A DNA stretch of 64,000 nucleotides, from contig CAVXVR010000008.1 of the NCBI GenBank assembly GCA_963765285.1, positions 186,001 through 250,000 of the forward strand, read 5' to 3'. Below the pieces are notes generated by a model. It had not been told where the DNA came from and did no database searches. It saw nothing but the letters and a program-made list of their open reading frames with translations. The translations under genes were made by a program, and so were the position numbers. Positions 1-9,094 of this stretch are shown in pieces; position 1 is the first letter of the stretch, and each line of letters opens with the position of its first letter. The stretch is from CAVWZH01 sp963765285 (GTDB lineage: Bacteria; Acidobacteriota; Terriglobia; Terriglobales; Acidobacteriaceae).

Positions 1-338
1 CGGAGGTCCAGACCGAAATGGAGCAGCAGCAGAAAGGCGAGCAGATGCGACTCGTGATTCCTGCCGGTTTGCCCCAGGATCCTACCTTTCCCAATCGCTG
101 GCTGCTGGCGGGTGGAGGTCTGGGAGCCGGGCTCGCAGTTGGGCTTGGGCTCGCTTTGTGGCTGGAGCTGCGCGACAAGTCGATCCGTACCGAGCAGGAC
201 GTGCTGGCGGTCCTCGAACTACCCATGCTGGCCTCCGTACCCTGGGTGGGAATCGATGCGGTGGAGAAAAATGGCGGAGGCCATTGGTACGGCCGCAAGG
301 TGAGCGGCGAAGAGAAGAAGGAAACGGCAGAGGTCTAG
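1..338 (+). CDS. Wzz/GumC-type polysaccharide chain-length protein, C-terminal end (5' partial)
   Basis: The reading frame is open to the left edge (first whole codon at 3), so only about the last 112 residues are present; the ATG at 18 is internal. The fragment has a proline-rich stretch (PTFPNR), one long hydrophobic helix beginning at GGGLGAG, and then the short cytosolic tail ELRDKSIRTEQDV...LPMLASVPW. This layout is typical of the second transmembrane helix and tail of Wzz/GumC proteins of exosortase-linked EPS loci, which set polymer length together with a BY-kinase. It is followed after 7 bases by the XrtA-type ATPase and then the BY-kinase, which is the usual order. The family call is strong from context and moderate from the fragment alone. 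Confidence 0.75.
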   Translation, partial: EVQTEMEQQQKGEQMRLVIPAGLPQDPTFPNRWLLAGGGLGAGLAVGLGLALWLELRDKSIRTEQDVLAVLELPMLASVPWVGIDAVEKNGGGHWYGRKVSGEEKKETAEV

Positions 339-345
339 GCGCAGC

Positions 346-1302
346 ATGTACAAAGAGTTTTTCGGACTACGGGCCAATCCGTTTAACGTCAACCCGGATC
401 CGCGTTACCTGTTTCTGACGCGGCATACCGAGGAGGCGTTGGCGTGTCTGACCTACGGCATCCAGAGCCGCAAGGGGTTTGTGCTGTTGACCGGCGAGGT
501 GGGAACCGGCAAGACCACGCTGATCAACAAGCTGCTGGAGTGGCTGCGTCTGCAGCAGGTGGCGACTGCGTTCATCTTCAATTCGCGGTTGAACGCTCCG
601 CAGTTCCTGGATTACATGATGACCGATTTCGGCATTCCGTGCGATTCCAAGGCCAAAAGCCAGATCCTGCTGCGACTTTACAACTGGCTCCTCGACCGCT
701 ATCGCGCGGGGGAAACGGCTGTGCTCATCGTGGATGAGGCGCAAAATCTCTCGGACGAGGTTCTGGAAGAAATTCGGATGTTGACCAATCTCGAAACTTT
801 CACCGAGAAGCTGCTGCAAATTGTACTGGTGGGCCAGCCCGAGCTGGAGCAAAGGCTTAAACAGCCCCAGCTAAGGCAACTAAGGCAAAGGCTCACCCTG
901 CGCGCTCGCACCCACTCGCTTACGTTGGAAGAAACCCAGGCATACGTCGGGCAAAGATTGCGGATCGCAGGGGCGAACGGACAAAACATCTTTGATCCCG
1001 AGTCGCTGCTCGCTATTCACCGCTACGCTAACGGCATTCCACGCGTGGTGAATCTGCTGTGCGAGCACTGTCTGGTCAGCGCCTTTGTCGACCAGCAGAA
1101 GCTGGTAACGGCGAGTGTGGTGGAGGGCGTCGCCCGCGATTTTGATTTGGAAGACAATACAACTTCCCAGCTGGCCGCAGTGCCGCCCCCGAACGCTGCT
1201 GCCGAACGATTTGATCTTCTGGAAGCACTGAAGACCCTGGCCAATCTGGCCGAGCGGCTGCGACAGCCGCAGCAGGACGCCCCCAAAGAAAGGAAACCAT
1301 GA
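346..1302 (+). CDS. XrtA/PEP-CTERM-associated AAA ATPase (ExeA-like)
   Basis: This 318-residue cytosolic ATPase begins MYKEFFGLRANPFNVNPDP, the usual start of ExeA/GspA-like ATPases and of the ATPase found in exosortase EPS loci. The Walker A motif GEVGTGKTT is at residues 50-58 and the Walker B VLIVDEAQN at about 126-134. A lid region follows (IPRVVNLLCEHCL). The C-terminus is Pro/Gln rich and probably disordered. Its last codons overlap the next gene by ATGA, so the two are translationally coupled. In related loci the protein sits between the Wzz protein and BY-kinase or glycosyltransferase genes. Its exact role in polymer export is not established. There is no peptidoglycan-binding domain, unlike true ExeA. 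Confidence 0.88.
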   Translation: MYKEFFGLRANPFNVNPDPRYLFLTRHTEEALACLTYGIQSRKGFVLLTGEVGTGKTTLINKLLEWLRLQQVATAFIFNSRLNAPQFLDYMMTDFGIPCDSKAKSQILLRLYNWLLDRYRAGETAVLIVDEAQNLSDEVLEEIRMLTNLETFTEKLLQIVLVGQPELEQRLKQPQLRQLRQRLTLRARTHSLTLEETQAYVGQRLRIAGANGQNIFDPESLLAIHRYANGIPRVVNLLCEHCLVSAFVDQQKLVTASVVEGVARDFDLEDNTTSQLAAVPPPNAAAERFDLLEALKTLANLAERLRQPQQDAPKERKP

Positions 1303-2231
1303 GTCGTATCCACGAAGCCTTGAAGAAAGCGGAAGAACAGAGAGCTGCCTCACAGGGGGCGGGCGCGGAATCGCTGGCGACGGAGGAGATGGCCGCCACC
1401 ATTCCCCCGGATTTATCTCCCGCCGCGGTCAGCCCTCCGGCCGGAGCGAAAATGGCCCGGCCACCGCTGGACACACCGTCCGGCTTCGACGCCATGTCGG
1501 AGCGCTGTGCGACCCATACCTGGAATCCGGATCTGAAGACCATGCTGTTCTTCGGCCCCGAAGAGGAGGGCTATGGTAAGGAACAGTTCCGCACGCTTCG
1601 TTCGCGGCTCAACCAAATGCGCGAGCGGCAGCCGTTAAAGAGGCTGCTCGTGACCAGCGCTCTTCCCAAGGAAGGCAAATCGTTTGTGGCCGCCAATCTG
1701 GCGCAGGTGGTGGCCCGGCAGCCCGGGCACCGTGCCCTGCTGATCGACGCAGACTTGCGCAGCGCTCGCCTGCACAGTGCGCTGGGCGCCCCCTCCTCGC
1801 CAGGCCTCTCCGATTACCTGCTGGGCGAAGCGGACGAGTTTAGTGTCATGCAGCGCGGGCAAATGGAAAACCTGTTTTTCATCCCCTGCGGCCAACAGAC
1901 GTCTAATCCCGCAGAGCTGGTAGCCAATGGGCGACTGCAGTCTCTACTCAAAAAGGTGGAGACGATTTTTGACTGGATCATCATCGATTCGCCACCCGCG
2001 GTTCCAGTTTCGGATGCTTCGCTACTGGCCAACGCCTGCGACGGAGTTTTGATGGTGGTGCGTTCGGACGCAACTCCGTTTGACGTCGCCCGCAAGGCGA
2101 GACAGGAATTTTCAGCCAACCACCTGGTCGGAGTGGTATTGAACGGCATCGAAGCGAACTCCACTCCCTACCAGGAGTACTACTATCGCGCCTATGTGAA
2201 ACCCAATGGAACGGGAGAGGCCCAGGGGTAG
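1299..2231 (+). CDS. BY-kinase (CpsD/CapB-type tyrosine autokinase) for EPS
   Basis: The 310-residue protein starts MSRIHEALKKAEEQR, a helix conserved at the N-terminus of the cytosolic tyrosine kinases of exosortase EPS loci. After a Pro/Ala-rich linker come the three BY-kinase nucleotide motifs: Walker A ALPKEGKS (121-128), Walker A' ALLIDADLR (146-154) and Walker B DWIIIDSPP (about 225-233). The tail has a short tyrosine cluster (QEYYYRAY) that could be the autophosphorylation site. The kinase lacks a membrane part and would work with the Wzz-type protein encoded at the window's left edge. It cycles phosphorylation to control polymer length and export. The start overlaps the ATPase stop by 4 bases, and the next gene begins 3 bases after its stop. 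Confidence 0.88.
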   Translation: MSRIHEALKKAEEQRAASQGAGAESLATEEMAATIPPDLSPAAVSPPAGAKMARPPLDTPSGFDAMSERCATHTWNPDLKTMLFFGPEEEGYGKEQFRTLRSRLNQMRERQPLKRLLVTSALPKEGKSFVAANLAQVVARQPGHRALLIDADLRSARLHSALGAPSSPGLSDYLLGEADEFSVMQRGQMENLFFIPCGQQTSNPAELVANGRLQSLLKKVETIFDWIIIDSPPAVPVSDASLLANACDGVLMVVRSDATPFDVARKARQEFSANHLVGVVLNGIEANSTPYQEYYYRAYVKPNGTGEAQG

Positions 2232-2234
2232 AAC

Positions 2235-3629
2235 TTGATCCGGCTCTTCAACATCTACTACCCGGTGCGGGCGCTGGTCTTGCTCGCAGGGGAGGCCCTT
2301 GTCGTCGGGCTCTCGTTCTTAGCGGGGATGCTGTTAGTGCAGCAGCTGCGGAGTCCCGACTACGGCATGCTCCGTTTCAGCAACGAATTGTTCATTGAGC
2401 ACGGGTACTACAAGATTCTGGGCGTTACTCTGGTCGCTTTGTTGTTTTCCCATTGGTTTGATCTCTATGACATCGCCTACGTAAGGGACCGGGACGAATT
2501 GCATTTCCGTCTCTTGCTGGTGACCGGATTTCTGGCGCTGGGCATTGCGGGCGTCGGCAAGCTTTATCCCCACTTCATGAAGAATTCTGCGTCTGCGCCG
2601 GGCGTGGTGATTCTGATTATCGCCCTGTTCGGATGGCGCACGGCCTACGCCTGGCTGGTGCAACAACCGTATTTGCGGGAGCGTGTGTTCGTGCTCGGAA
2701 CCGGGGAGCGGGCGCAGCGCCTGGTCCAGGGGCTGCGCACCCGGCCGGAGCTGGGGATTGACGTGGTGGGGTGGACGGGTGATCTGGAAATGGCCCCACC
2801 GCGGGAGTCGGTTGCCTCCCAGCTTATGGAAATCGCCCAGCAACGCGATGTCCATCGCGTAATTCTGGCGATGCCGGATCGGCGCGGCACAATTCCGGTG
2901 CAGGAACTACTCACCTTGCGGCTCGATGGGGTCACCATCGAAGAGGCCACCTCCTGGCTCGAGAAAATGTCGGGCCGGATCGAGGTTGAGCAGTTGTATC
3001 CCAGCTGGTTGATTTTTGCGGAAGGGTTTCGCTTCAGCGCGGGCTTCCAAATCCTGCGGCGTCTGTTGTCTCTTCTGGCCTCCGCGGCGTTGCTGGTGCT
3101 GGTGCTGCCCATCATTCCATTTGTCATTTTAGCCATCAAACTCGATTCCCCAGGCCCGGTGCTGTACCGGCAAAAGCGAGTGGGGCGTGGGGGTGCGACC
3201 TTCTATTGCTACAAGTTCCGCACCATGCGGCCCGACGCGGAAGCCGACTCCGGAGCCACCTGGGCGCTGGATGATGATCCCCGAATTACGCGTGCCGGAC
3301 GCTTCCTTAGGATCTCGCGGCTCGATGAGATCCCTCAGTTGTGGTGCGTGCTGAAAGGGGACATGGGATTCGTAGGCCCCCGGCCGGAACGTCCCGAGTT
3401 CGTGGAATGGCTGAGCCGGGAGATCCCCTACTATCCGGTGCGCAATGTGGTGCGTCCCGGCATTACCGGTTGGGCGCAAGTGCGCTACAAGTATGGCAAC
3501 ACTCTGGAGGACGCGAAAGAAAAATTGCAGTATGACCTTTTTTACATCAAGAACGCGTCTTTCGGACTCGACCTGATGATCCTGTTCCAAACTGTGAAGA
3601 TTGTGCTCCTGGGCCGGGGCGCGCAATGA
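2235..3629 (+). CDS. EpsB-type initiating sugar-phosphate transferase (polyprenyl-phosphate glycosyl-1-phosphate transferase)
   Basis: The 464-residue membrane protein starts at TTG and reads MIRLFNIYYPVRALVL, the conserved start of the exosortase-associated sugar transferase family, which supports this start. Several N-terminal membrane helices are followed by a Rossmann-like part (VFVLGTGERAQRLV, about 150-200). A further helix comes near 275-305, then the bacterial sugar transferase catalytic domain: PGPVLYRQKRVGRGG, YKFRTMRPDAE, RISRLDEIPQLWCVLKGDM, VGPRPERPEF and PGITGWAQVRYKYG. It should attach the first sugar-1-phosphate to undecaprenyl phosphate and so start the repeat unit. It overlaps the following GT2 gene by ATGA. 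Confidence 0.92.
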   Translation: MIRLFNIYYPVRALVLLAGEALVVGLSFLAGMLLVQQLRSPDYGMLRFSNELFIEHGYYKILGVTLVALLFSHWFDLYDIAYVRDRDELHFRLLLVTGFLALGIAGVGKLYPHFMKNSASAPGVVILIIALFGWRTAYAWLVQQPYLRERVFVLGTGERAQRLVQGLRTRPELGIDVVGWTGDLEMAPPRESVASQLMEIAQQRDVHRVILAMPDRRGTIPVQELLTLRLDGVTIEEATSWLEKMSGRIEVEQLYPSWLIFAEGFRFSAGFQILRRLLSLLASAALLVLVLPIIPFVILAIKLDSPGPVLYRQKRVGRGGATFYCYKFRTMRPDAEADSGATWALDDDPRITRAGRFLRISRLDEIPQLWCVLKGDMGFVGPRPERPEFVEWLSREIPYYPVRNVVRPGITGWAQVRYKYGNTLEDAKEKLQYDLFYIKNASFGLDLMILFQTVKIVLLGRGAQ

Positions 3630-4747
3630 AATGGCTCTTTTGGGGGTCGGCCTCAGTCATCTTTTACACCTATCTCGGCTATCCGGGGTGGTTGTGGCTG
3701 CGGAACTTCTGGCGGCGGCGCCCGATCCACCGCGCCCGGATCACCCCATCGCTGTCGATTCTCCTCGTGCTTCGCGACGAAGCCAAGGTGCTGGAAGCGA
3801 AGCTGCGAAACCTTCTAGAACTCGATTACCCGGAGGATCGATTGGAAGTGGTCGTGGTTTCGGACGGTTCGACGGACGGTACGAACCAGATCCTCTCTGC
3901 ATACCAACAGGATCCCCAGGTTAGGGTGATCTTGAACCCGCAGTCCCGGGGAAAAGCGGTCGGTTTGAACGACGCGATCGCCGCGGCGCACGGGGAGATT
4001 CTGGTCTTCAGCGATGCCCGGCAAAAGATTGAGCGCCAGGCTCTGACTCTGTTGGTGGAAAACTTTGCCGATGACGGCGTGGGCTGCGCCAGCGGAGAAC
4101 TCATGTTGGGCGATCCGCAATCGGGCGAGGCGGCGCGGGGCATGGGTTTGTACTGGCGCATCGAAAAGAAGATTCGAGAGCTGGAATCCAGTTCGGGTTC
4201 AGTGGTGGGTGCGACAGGGGCGTTATATGCCGTGAGACGCCAACTTTTAACACCCCTGAAACCCGGGACTATTCTCGATGATGTATACATTCCGATGCAG
4301 GTAGCAAGGCAAGGCGCCAGAGTCGTGTTCGATTCGCGAGCCCGGGCCTGGGACCTGGCGGACCAGGGCGCCAGCCGTGAGTTCGCCCGCAAAGTGCGAA
4401 CCCTGAGCGGCAACTACCAACTGGTGCAGCTGGCTCCGTGGTTGCTCACTCGCGCGAATCCCATACGATTCGAATTTGTGAGCCACAAACTTTTACGCCT
4501 GCTGTCGCCTTTCGCTCTGCTGGCCATGCTGGCGGCCTCGATCTTTCTCCGTGATCCCGGCTACCGGCTGGCACTGGTGCTGCAGGTGGTGTTCTACGTG
4601 TTGAGTGTCCTGTCGGTCAGTCATCTGGCGCGGGGCCCGGTCGCCCGTGTCGCCGACGCGGCGTTCACTTTCGTGGTTTTGAACCTGGCGGCGGTGGTGG
4701 CGTTTGCGAACTTCGTTACCGGCCGCAAGGCGGTTTGGACGCGATGA
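3626..4747 (+). CDS. Glycosyltransferase family 2, membrane-anchored
   Basis: A 373-residue GT2 enzyme with an N-terminal membrane segment (LFWGSASVIFYTYLGYPGW), then the GT-A core: SILLVLRDEAK, VVVVSDGSTDGT, RGKAVGLNDAI and the DxD-like FSDAR. C-terminal hydrophobic segments (LLAMLAASIFL and LVLQVVFYVLSVLSV) anchor it in the inner membrane. It resembles cellulose-synthase-like and EpsH-like processive or single-step transferases. It should extend the lipid-linked repeat unit, but donor and acceptor cannot be read from sequence. The start overlaps the upstream stop (ATGA) and the stop overlaps the next ATG at 4744. Confidence 0.85.
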   Translation: MKWLFWGSASVIFYTYLGYPGWLWLRNFWRRRPIHRARITPSLSILLVLRDEAKVLEAKLRNLLELDYPEDRLEVVVVSDGSTDGTNQILSAYQQDPQVRVILNPQSRGKAVGLNDAIAAAHGEILVFSDARQKIERQALTLLVENFADDGVGCASGELMLGDPQSGEAARGMGLYWRIEKKIRELESSSGSVVGATGALYAVRRQLLTPLKPGTILDDVYIPMQVARQGARVVFDSRARAWDLADQGASREFARKVRTLSGNYQLVQLAPWLLTRANPIRFEFVSHKLLRLLSPFALLAMLAASIFLRDPGYRLALVLQVVFYVLSVLSVSHLARGPVARVADAAFTFVVLNLAAVVAFANFVTGRKAVWTR

Positions 4748-6418
4748 GCCTAACCCTCACCGAAGAACGCGAAGTGGCGAGTCCGGCGATAGAGACGCGC
4801 CACTGGACCCGTCGCACCACCCTGCTTCTGCTGGGTGTTCTGGCCTTGTGCACCATCGTGATCGTGCGCGGCATCCACACCGGGGAATTCAGCTACAACG
4901 TGGATGAGACCCAGCACGCGGTCACCGGTTTGTTTGCCGCCGACGTAATTCGCGACCACCCTATCGCGCATCCGGTTCAGTATGCGTATCTTTACTACGC
5001 GCAGTACCCCGCGCTGGCGGGCGTGATTCATTGGCCCCCTTTGTTCTACTTGTTTGAAGGGGCTGTCGTTTCTTCTACTGGGCAGCACGGTGGTGGCAGC
5101 GCGCCTGTCAGTTCTGTTTTTTGCCCTGCTCGGCATCAGTTTCTGGTTCCTGCTCGTTCGGGAGCTTCAGGACGACTGGACCGCGGCTTTGGCCGCGACC
5201 CTGATGGCTTTCTCGCCAGGCATCCTTCTATTTGAAAAAAGCGTGATGCTGGAAATCCCTTCGCTGGCGCTGTGCGTCGCAGCCATTTTCTTCTGGACCA
5301 GATACTTACTGGAGGGGAAGCCGAAACCGAATTTGTACGCCTTTGCGCTCTTCGCCAGCATGGCTTTGTTAACCAAGCAGAACAGCGTCTACCTGGGTTT
5401 GTTTTGCCTGTTCTCGGGACTGTGTTTTGGCGGCGTCCGTCTGTTCCTGCGCAAGCCGGTTTTGATTGCGGCGGCAGCGTGCCTGGCGATTACGGCTCCG
5501 TTCTACATGCTGGTTTACCGAGTCCATTGGCAATCGGTGGGGATGGATCTGGCCGACAATCGGATTTCCGGCGTCTCGCGTTTCTTGTTTTATTGGAAGA
5601 CGCTGCCTGCCCACCTAGGATGGACTCTGCTCCTGCTAAGCCTTCTGGGGATCGTGACAGCCAGTACCTGGAACCGGCCGAAGATACCCCTTTTGATGTT
5701 GAGTTGGATCGCGGCCTGTTATGTTTCCTTTACCGCCATGGGAATGAAGTCCCCCCGGCACGCGATTTACTGGCTGCCGCCTTTTATATATTTCGCTGCC
5801 GGCATGTTGTTGAATGTCTTCCGTACTCCCAGACTCCGAAGAGTCGCAGCAGTTGCATCCCTTTTCCTATTAGGAACCACTGCCGTAACCGCGTGGCGCT
5901 TTCAACGTCCTTATGTATCCGGGTATGAGGCCGTGGCTAAGAGAATCACCGACCTGAGTCCTTCGGGAATCATTCTCTTCGACGGAGATCTGCCCGGCAA
6001 CTTTATTTTTTTCCTGCGTGCCGACGATCCGGGGCGGCACTTTTTGGTGTTGCGGAAGGCGTTGTATGCGACGCGCATCTCAAGGCAGCACGGCAGCGTG
6101 GAACTGATCCACAACCAGGAGGAACTGGACGACCTGATCCGCAAGAATGGTGTCCGCTTCGTCGTGGTGTCGGATGGTGTTCCCCTGCACTACGAGTCCC
6201 AGCGGCTTTTGCGCGAAGCGGTGGCGACGGCCGGTTTTCAGGAAGTGGGAAGGTTCCACATCGAAGGCGCGGACATGGCTGCGCCGAACAGCAGTCTGGT
6301 GATTTATCAAAATCAAAAATGGACCCCTCCTTCCGAGAAGTTTCTGCACATCAAGATGTTAACTCTGGACCGTGACATCATCGTTCCGCTGGACAGGTTT
6401 GAGGTGGTGAGCAAGTGA
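4744..6418 (+). CDS. GT39-type membrane glycosyltransferase (ArnT/PMT-like), interrupted by a 1-base frameshift
   Basis: Two overlapping reading frames together make one ArnT/PMT-like membrane transferase. The first frame (ATG at 4744) carries SYNVDETQH, the acidic motif of the first periplasmic loop, and ends in frame at PPLFYLFEG. From there the family-like sequence continues in the +1 frame (LSFLLLGSTVVAARLS) to 6418. Removing one G from the GGGG run at 5059-5062 joins them into about 557 residues, a normal length with roughly ten membrane helices and a C-terminal soluble tail. Such enzymes use polyprenyl-phosphate sugars on the outer face of the inner membrane. As written, the first frame would stop at 5235 after an unrelated tail. 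It may be a sequencing error or a true lesion. Confidence 0.8.
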
Positions 6419-6467
6419 TGCAGCACGGATCAAAGGCCGCAATGAACCAACTGGCGAGAGGCAGAGG

Positions 6468-7745
6468 GTGAGAATTCTGTGGCTAAAAGCGGAGAAGCTT
6501 CTGCCCGTGCACAACGGGGGGAACATCCGTTCGTATCATTTGGCGCGGAGCCTTTCCGCCCGCCACGATCTTACTTTCTTTTCCTACTACGCAGGCGAGC
6601 CCGATCGAGCTTACGAGCAGCAACTGGAGTCTGCGTTGCCAGGAGCCGCAAGTCTGGCGACGGGCAAGCCGAGCTTGAGCGGCCTGCGGCGAATTCTCGA
6701 CTATGCGGCCCATTTGCCCGCGCGACCGCCCTATGCGGTCAGCCGGTTCGCGTCATCGGCAGTGCGGGCCCGTTTGCACTCCTGGTTTCAGCAGCGTCGG
6801 TTCGAGGTTGTGGTCTGCGATTTTCTCGACGCAGCCGTAAATCTTCCGCGCCAGATCAGCATTCCGGTCGTGCTTTTTCAACACAATGTGGAAAGCGAGA
6901 TTTGGCGAAGACATGCCGAAACCGAAGCAAACCCCATCACTCGGTTGCTGTACGGCATCGAGTTCAGGAAGATGCTCCGGTACGAGCGGCGTACCGTGAA
7001 CCGTTTCGACCACGTGATTGCGGTTTCCGAGCACGACCGCCGCCTGATGAGTGAATGGGTTGATCCGTCGCGGATCACGGTAGTGCCGACCGGAGTCGAT
7101 CTGCATCAGTTTCAGCCATCAGCAGTGACCGCACGGCAACCGGTGGTGGTATTTGTCGGAGCCATGGATTGGGAACCCAACGTCGATGCCGTGGAGTATT
7201 TTTGCGCCGAGATCTGGCCCGCGATCACGCAAAGAATTCCCGCAGCGCGCTTCCGGATCGTGGGCCGAAATCCCGGCCCGCGCGTGCAAAAACTAGCCTC
7301 GAGTTCGGTCGAGGTCACAGGTTCCGTACCCTCCGTTCTGCCTCACCTGCACGAGGCCGCTGTTGTGGTTGTCCCGCTTCGAGTGGGAGGCGGCACGCGC
7401 CTGAAAATTTACGAAGCGATGGCCGCGGGCAAAGCCGTGGTCTCGACCTCAGTTGGGGCGGAAGGCCTGGATGTGAACCACGGCCACGACATCCTGCTTG
7501 CGGACGACAGCGGTGCCTTTGCGGCCGCGGTGGAAGGGCTTCTTCAGAACGGGGAACTTTGCCGTTCCTATGGCCACAACGCCGCTGAGACGTCCAAGAA
7601 GTACGATTGGCACACGATCGGCGAGAATTTCGGCCGCTTGGTGGAGATGGTTGCCGGTGGAGCAACCAGAGTGGGCCATGCCAGGAGCTCGACCGCGGAG
7701 ACTCCGGTAGCAGTGTTGGCGGACTCAGAAATGAAGGGGCATTAA
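6468..7745 (+). CDS. Glycosyltransferase family 4 (GT-B), PEP-CTERM-locus type
   Basis: The protein has 425 residues and starts at GTG with MRILWLKAEKLLPVHNGG. The N-terminal acceptor half contains NIRSYHLARSLS. The C-terminal donor-binding half contains VVFVGAMDWEPN, FRIVGRNPGP, VVPLRVGGGTRLKIYEAMA and GKAVVSTSVGAEGL, the classic GT4 nucleotide-sugar site with the E-x7-E pattern. The glycine-rich start with an N-x-R-S motif resembles the glycosyltransferases found in exosortase EPS loci. It is cytosolic or peripheral and would add a sugar to the lipid-linked repeat. It overlaps the next gene by one base (TAATG). Confidence 0.87.
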   Translation: MRILWLKAEKLLPVHNGGNIRSYHLARSLSARHDLTFFSYYAGEPDRAYEQQLESALPGAASLATGKPSLSGLRRILDYAAHLPARPPYAVSRFASSAVRARLHSWFQQRRFEVVVCDFLDAAVNLPRQISIPVVLFQHNVESEIWRRHAETEANPITRLLYGIEFRKMLRYERRTVNRFDHVIAVSEHDRRLMSEWVDPSRITVVPTGVDLHQFQPSAVTARQPVVVFVGAMDWEPNVDAVEYFCAEIWPAITQRIPAARFRIVGRNPGPRVQKLASSSVEVTGSVPSVLPHLHEAAVVVVPLRVGGGTRLKIYEAMAAGKAVVSTSVGAEGLDVNHGHDILLADDSGAFAAAVEGLLQNGELCRSYGHNAAETSKKYDWHTIGENFGRLVEMVAGGATRVGHARSSTAETPVAVLADSEMKGH

Positions 7746-9094
7746 TGCGGGCGTTCAATCAATGGGTCGACCAGGAAACGGTAAAACGGAAGGTGCTGAG
7801 TGGCGCATTTTTCTGGCTATGCGCATTCTATTTTGTCTACTGCGCCCGCCCCGAAGAATGGGTTCCTTTGCTGGGCTACCTTCCTCTAGCCAAGATTACC
7901 GCCGGGTTCGCTCTTCTCAGCCTGCTGGCTAGCGCAGGGAAAACACCGCGGACCTTCAAGAATCTTCCCCGCGAGGCCAAGTACCTGCTTGGTTTAATCT
8001 GTGTACTTTTCCTTTCCGCGTTCCTCTCTCCCATCTGGAAAGGAGGGGCGTTCTGGCACACGGTGGATTTTGCAAAAGTCTACATCGCGTGGGTGCTGAC
8101 ATTCTTGCTGACTACCGATTGGGAAAGACTGAAGCGCGTGATTCTTATCCAGAATGCCTCGGTGAGCGTGATCGCGGCTATCTCCATTGTGAAGGGCTAC
8201 AATCTGCCACGTCTGGAGGGGATTATTGGCGGAATCTACTCGAACCCCAATGACCTGGCCTTTGCGCTGGTTCTTTCCATCCCTTTCAACCTGGCCTTTC
8301 TACTTTCTTCGAAAACCATATTCGGGAAGATGGGCTGGGCGGTGTCTTTGACCTTGAAAACGACCGCCCTGCTGATGACTGCGTCTCGAGCCGGAGCACT
8401 TGATTTCATCTGTGCCGGCGCGGTTTGCCTCTGGTATATGGGCGTCAAGGGCCGCCGGATTCAACTGTTGGTAGCAACGGCCGTGATTGGGACCATACTA
8501 GTTCTTGCTTTCGGCGGGAGGGTCAAGGAAAGATTCGAAGGCACTGCCGAAGGAGTCTCAGGTGACAAGTTTCAGTCCAAGGTTGCGCAAACCGCGTATG
8601 CCTCCTACGAAGCTCGGGTAGGACTGATGGAAGGAGCTTTGCAAACGATTGCGCACTATCCGATTCTGGGGATCGGGGTCAACAATTTTGTCTCTCAGTC
8701 CGGCGACTGGCACGAAGTTCACATGGCTTACTTGCAGATTGCGGCGGAGGGGGGCATTCCGTCGTTTGTTCTCTATCTGCTTTTTATGGGGTGCGGGTTC
8801 AGGAATCTCAAACAAATGAGACGAATGAAGAAGTTGGACCCTGAGATCAGGCTCTTCACCGAGGCGTTGTACGCTTCGATGGTTGGTTTCGCAGTTGGCG
8901 CCATCTTCGCGCCCGAGGCCTATCATTATTTCCCCTACTTTGCGGTGGCATATACCTCGGTTCTTGTGGCTCTGGTAAAGGAGCACCATGCTCAGCCGAC
9001 GGCCGACCGCGCCTCGGCCGCCGGGCGCTCGCGGTTGTCCCTGAGGCCTTATGCCACGGACGGAACTCCAGAGACGGTCACCCTTGGCAATTGA
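7745..9094 (+). CDS. O-antigen ligase/Wzy-like EPS polymerase
   Basis: This 449-residue polytopic membrane protein uses the ATG at 7745, which overlaps the upstream stop by one base; the frame stays open further upstream but inside the previous gene. It has about ten to twelve hydrophobic segments. A large periplasmic loop contains EARVGLMEGALQ, YPILGIGVNNF and HEVHMAYLQIAAEGG, the Wzy_C/ligase pattern with its conserved Arg and His. It should polymerise, or ligate, the repeat units flipped across the inner membrane, and it is the only polymerase candidate visible here. Its last 44 bases overlap the methyltransferase gene. Confidence 0.85.
   Translation: MRAFNQWVDQETVKRKVLSGAFFWLCAFYFVYCARPEEWVPLLGYLPLAKITAGFALLSLLASAGKTPRTFKNLPREAKYLLGLICVLFLSAFLSPIWKGGAFWHTVDFAKVYIAWVLTFLLTTDWERLKRVILIQNASVSVIAAISIVKGYNLPRLEGIIGGIYSNPNDLAFALVLSIPFNLAFLLSSKTIFGKMGWAVSLTLKTTALLMTASRAGALDFICAGAVCLWYMGVKGRRIQLLVATAVIGTILVLAFGGRVKERFEGTAEGVSGDKFQSKVAQTAYASYEARVGLMEGALQTIAHYPILGIGVNNFVSQSGDWHEVHMAYLQIAAEGGIPSFVLYLLFMGCGFRNLKQMRRMKKLDPEIRLFTEALYASMVGFAVGAIFAPEAYHYFPYFAVAYTSVLVALVKEHHAQPTADRASAAGRSRLSLRPYATDGTPETVTLGN

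Noticed and set aside
5054..6418. Separate glycosyltransferase gene starting at TTG 5054
   Set aside because: It would lack the conserved N-terminal acidic loop, which is present in the overlapping upstream frame; one frameshifted gene explains both.
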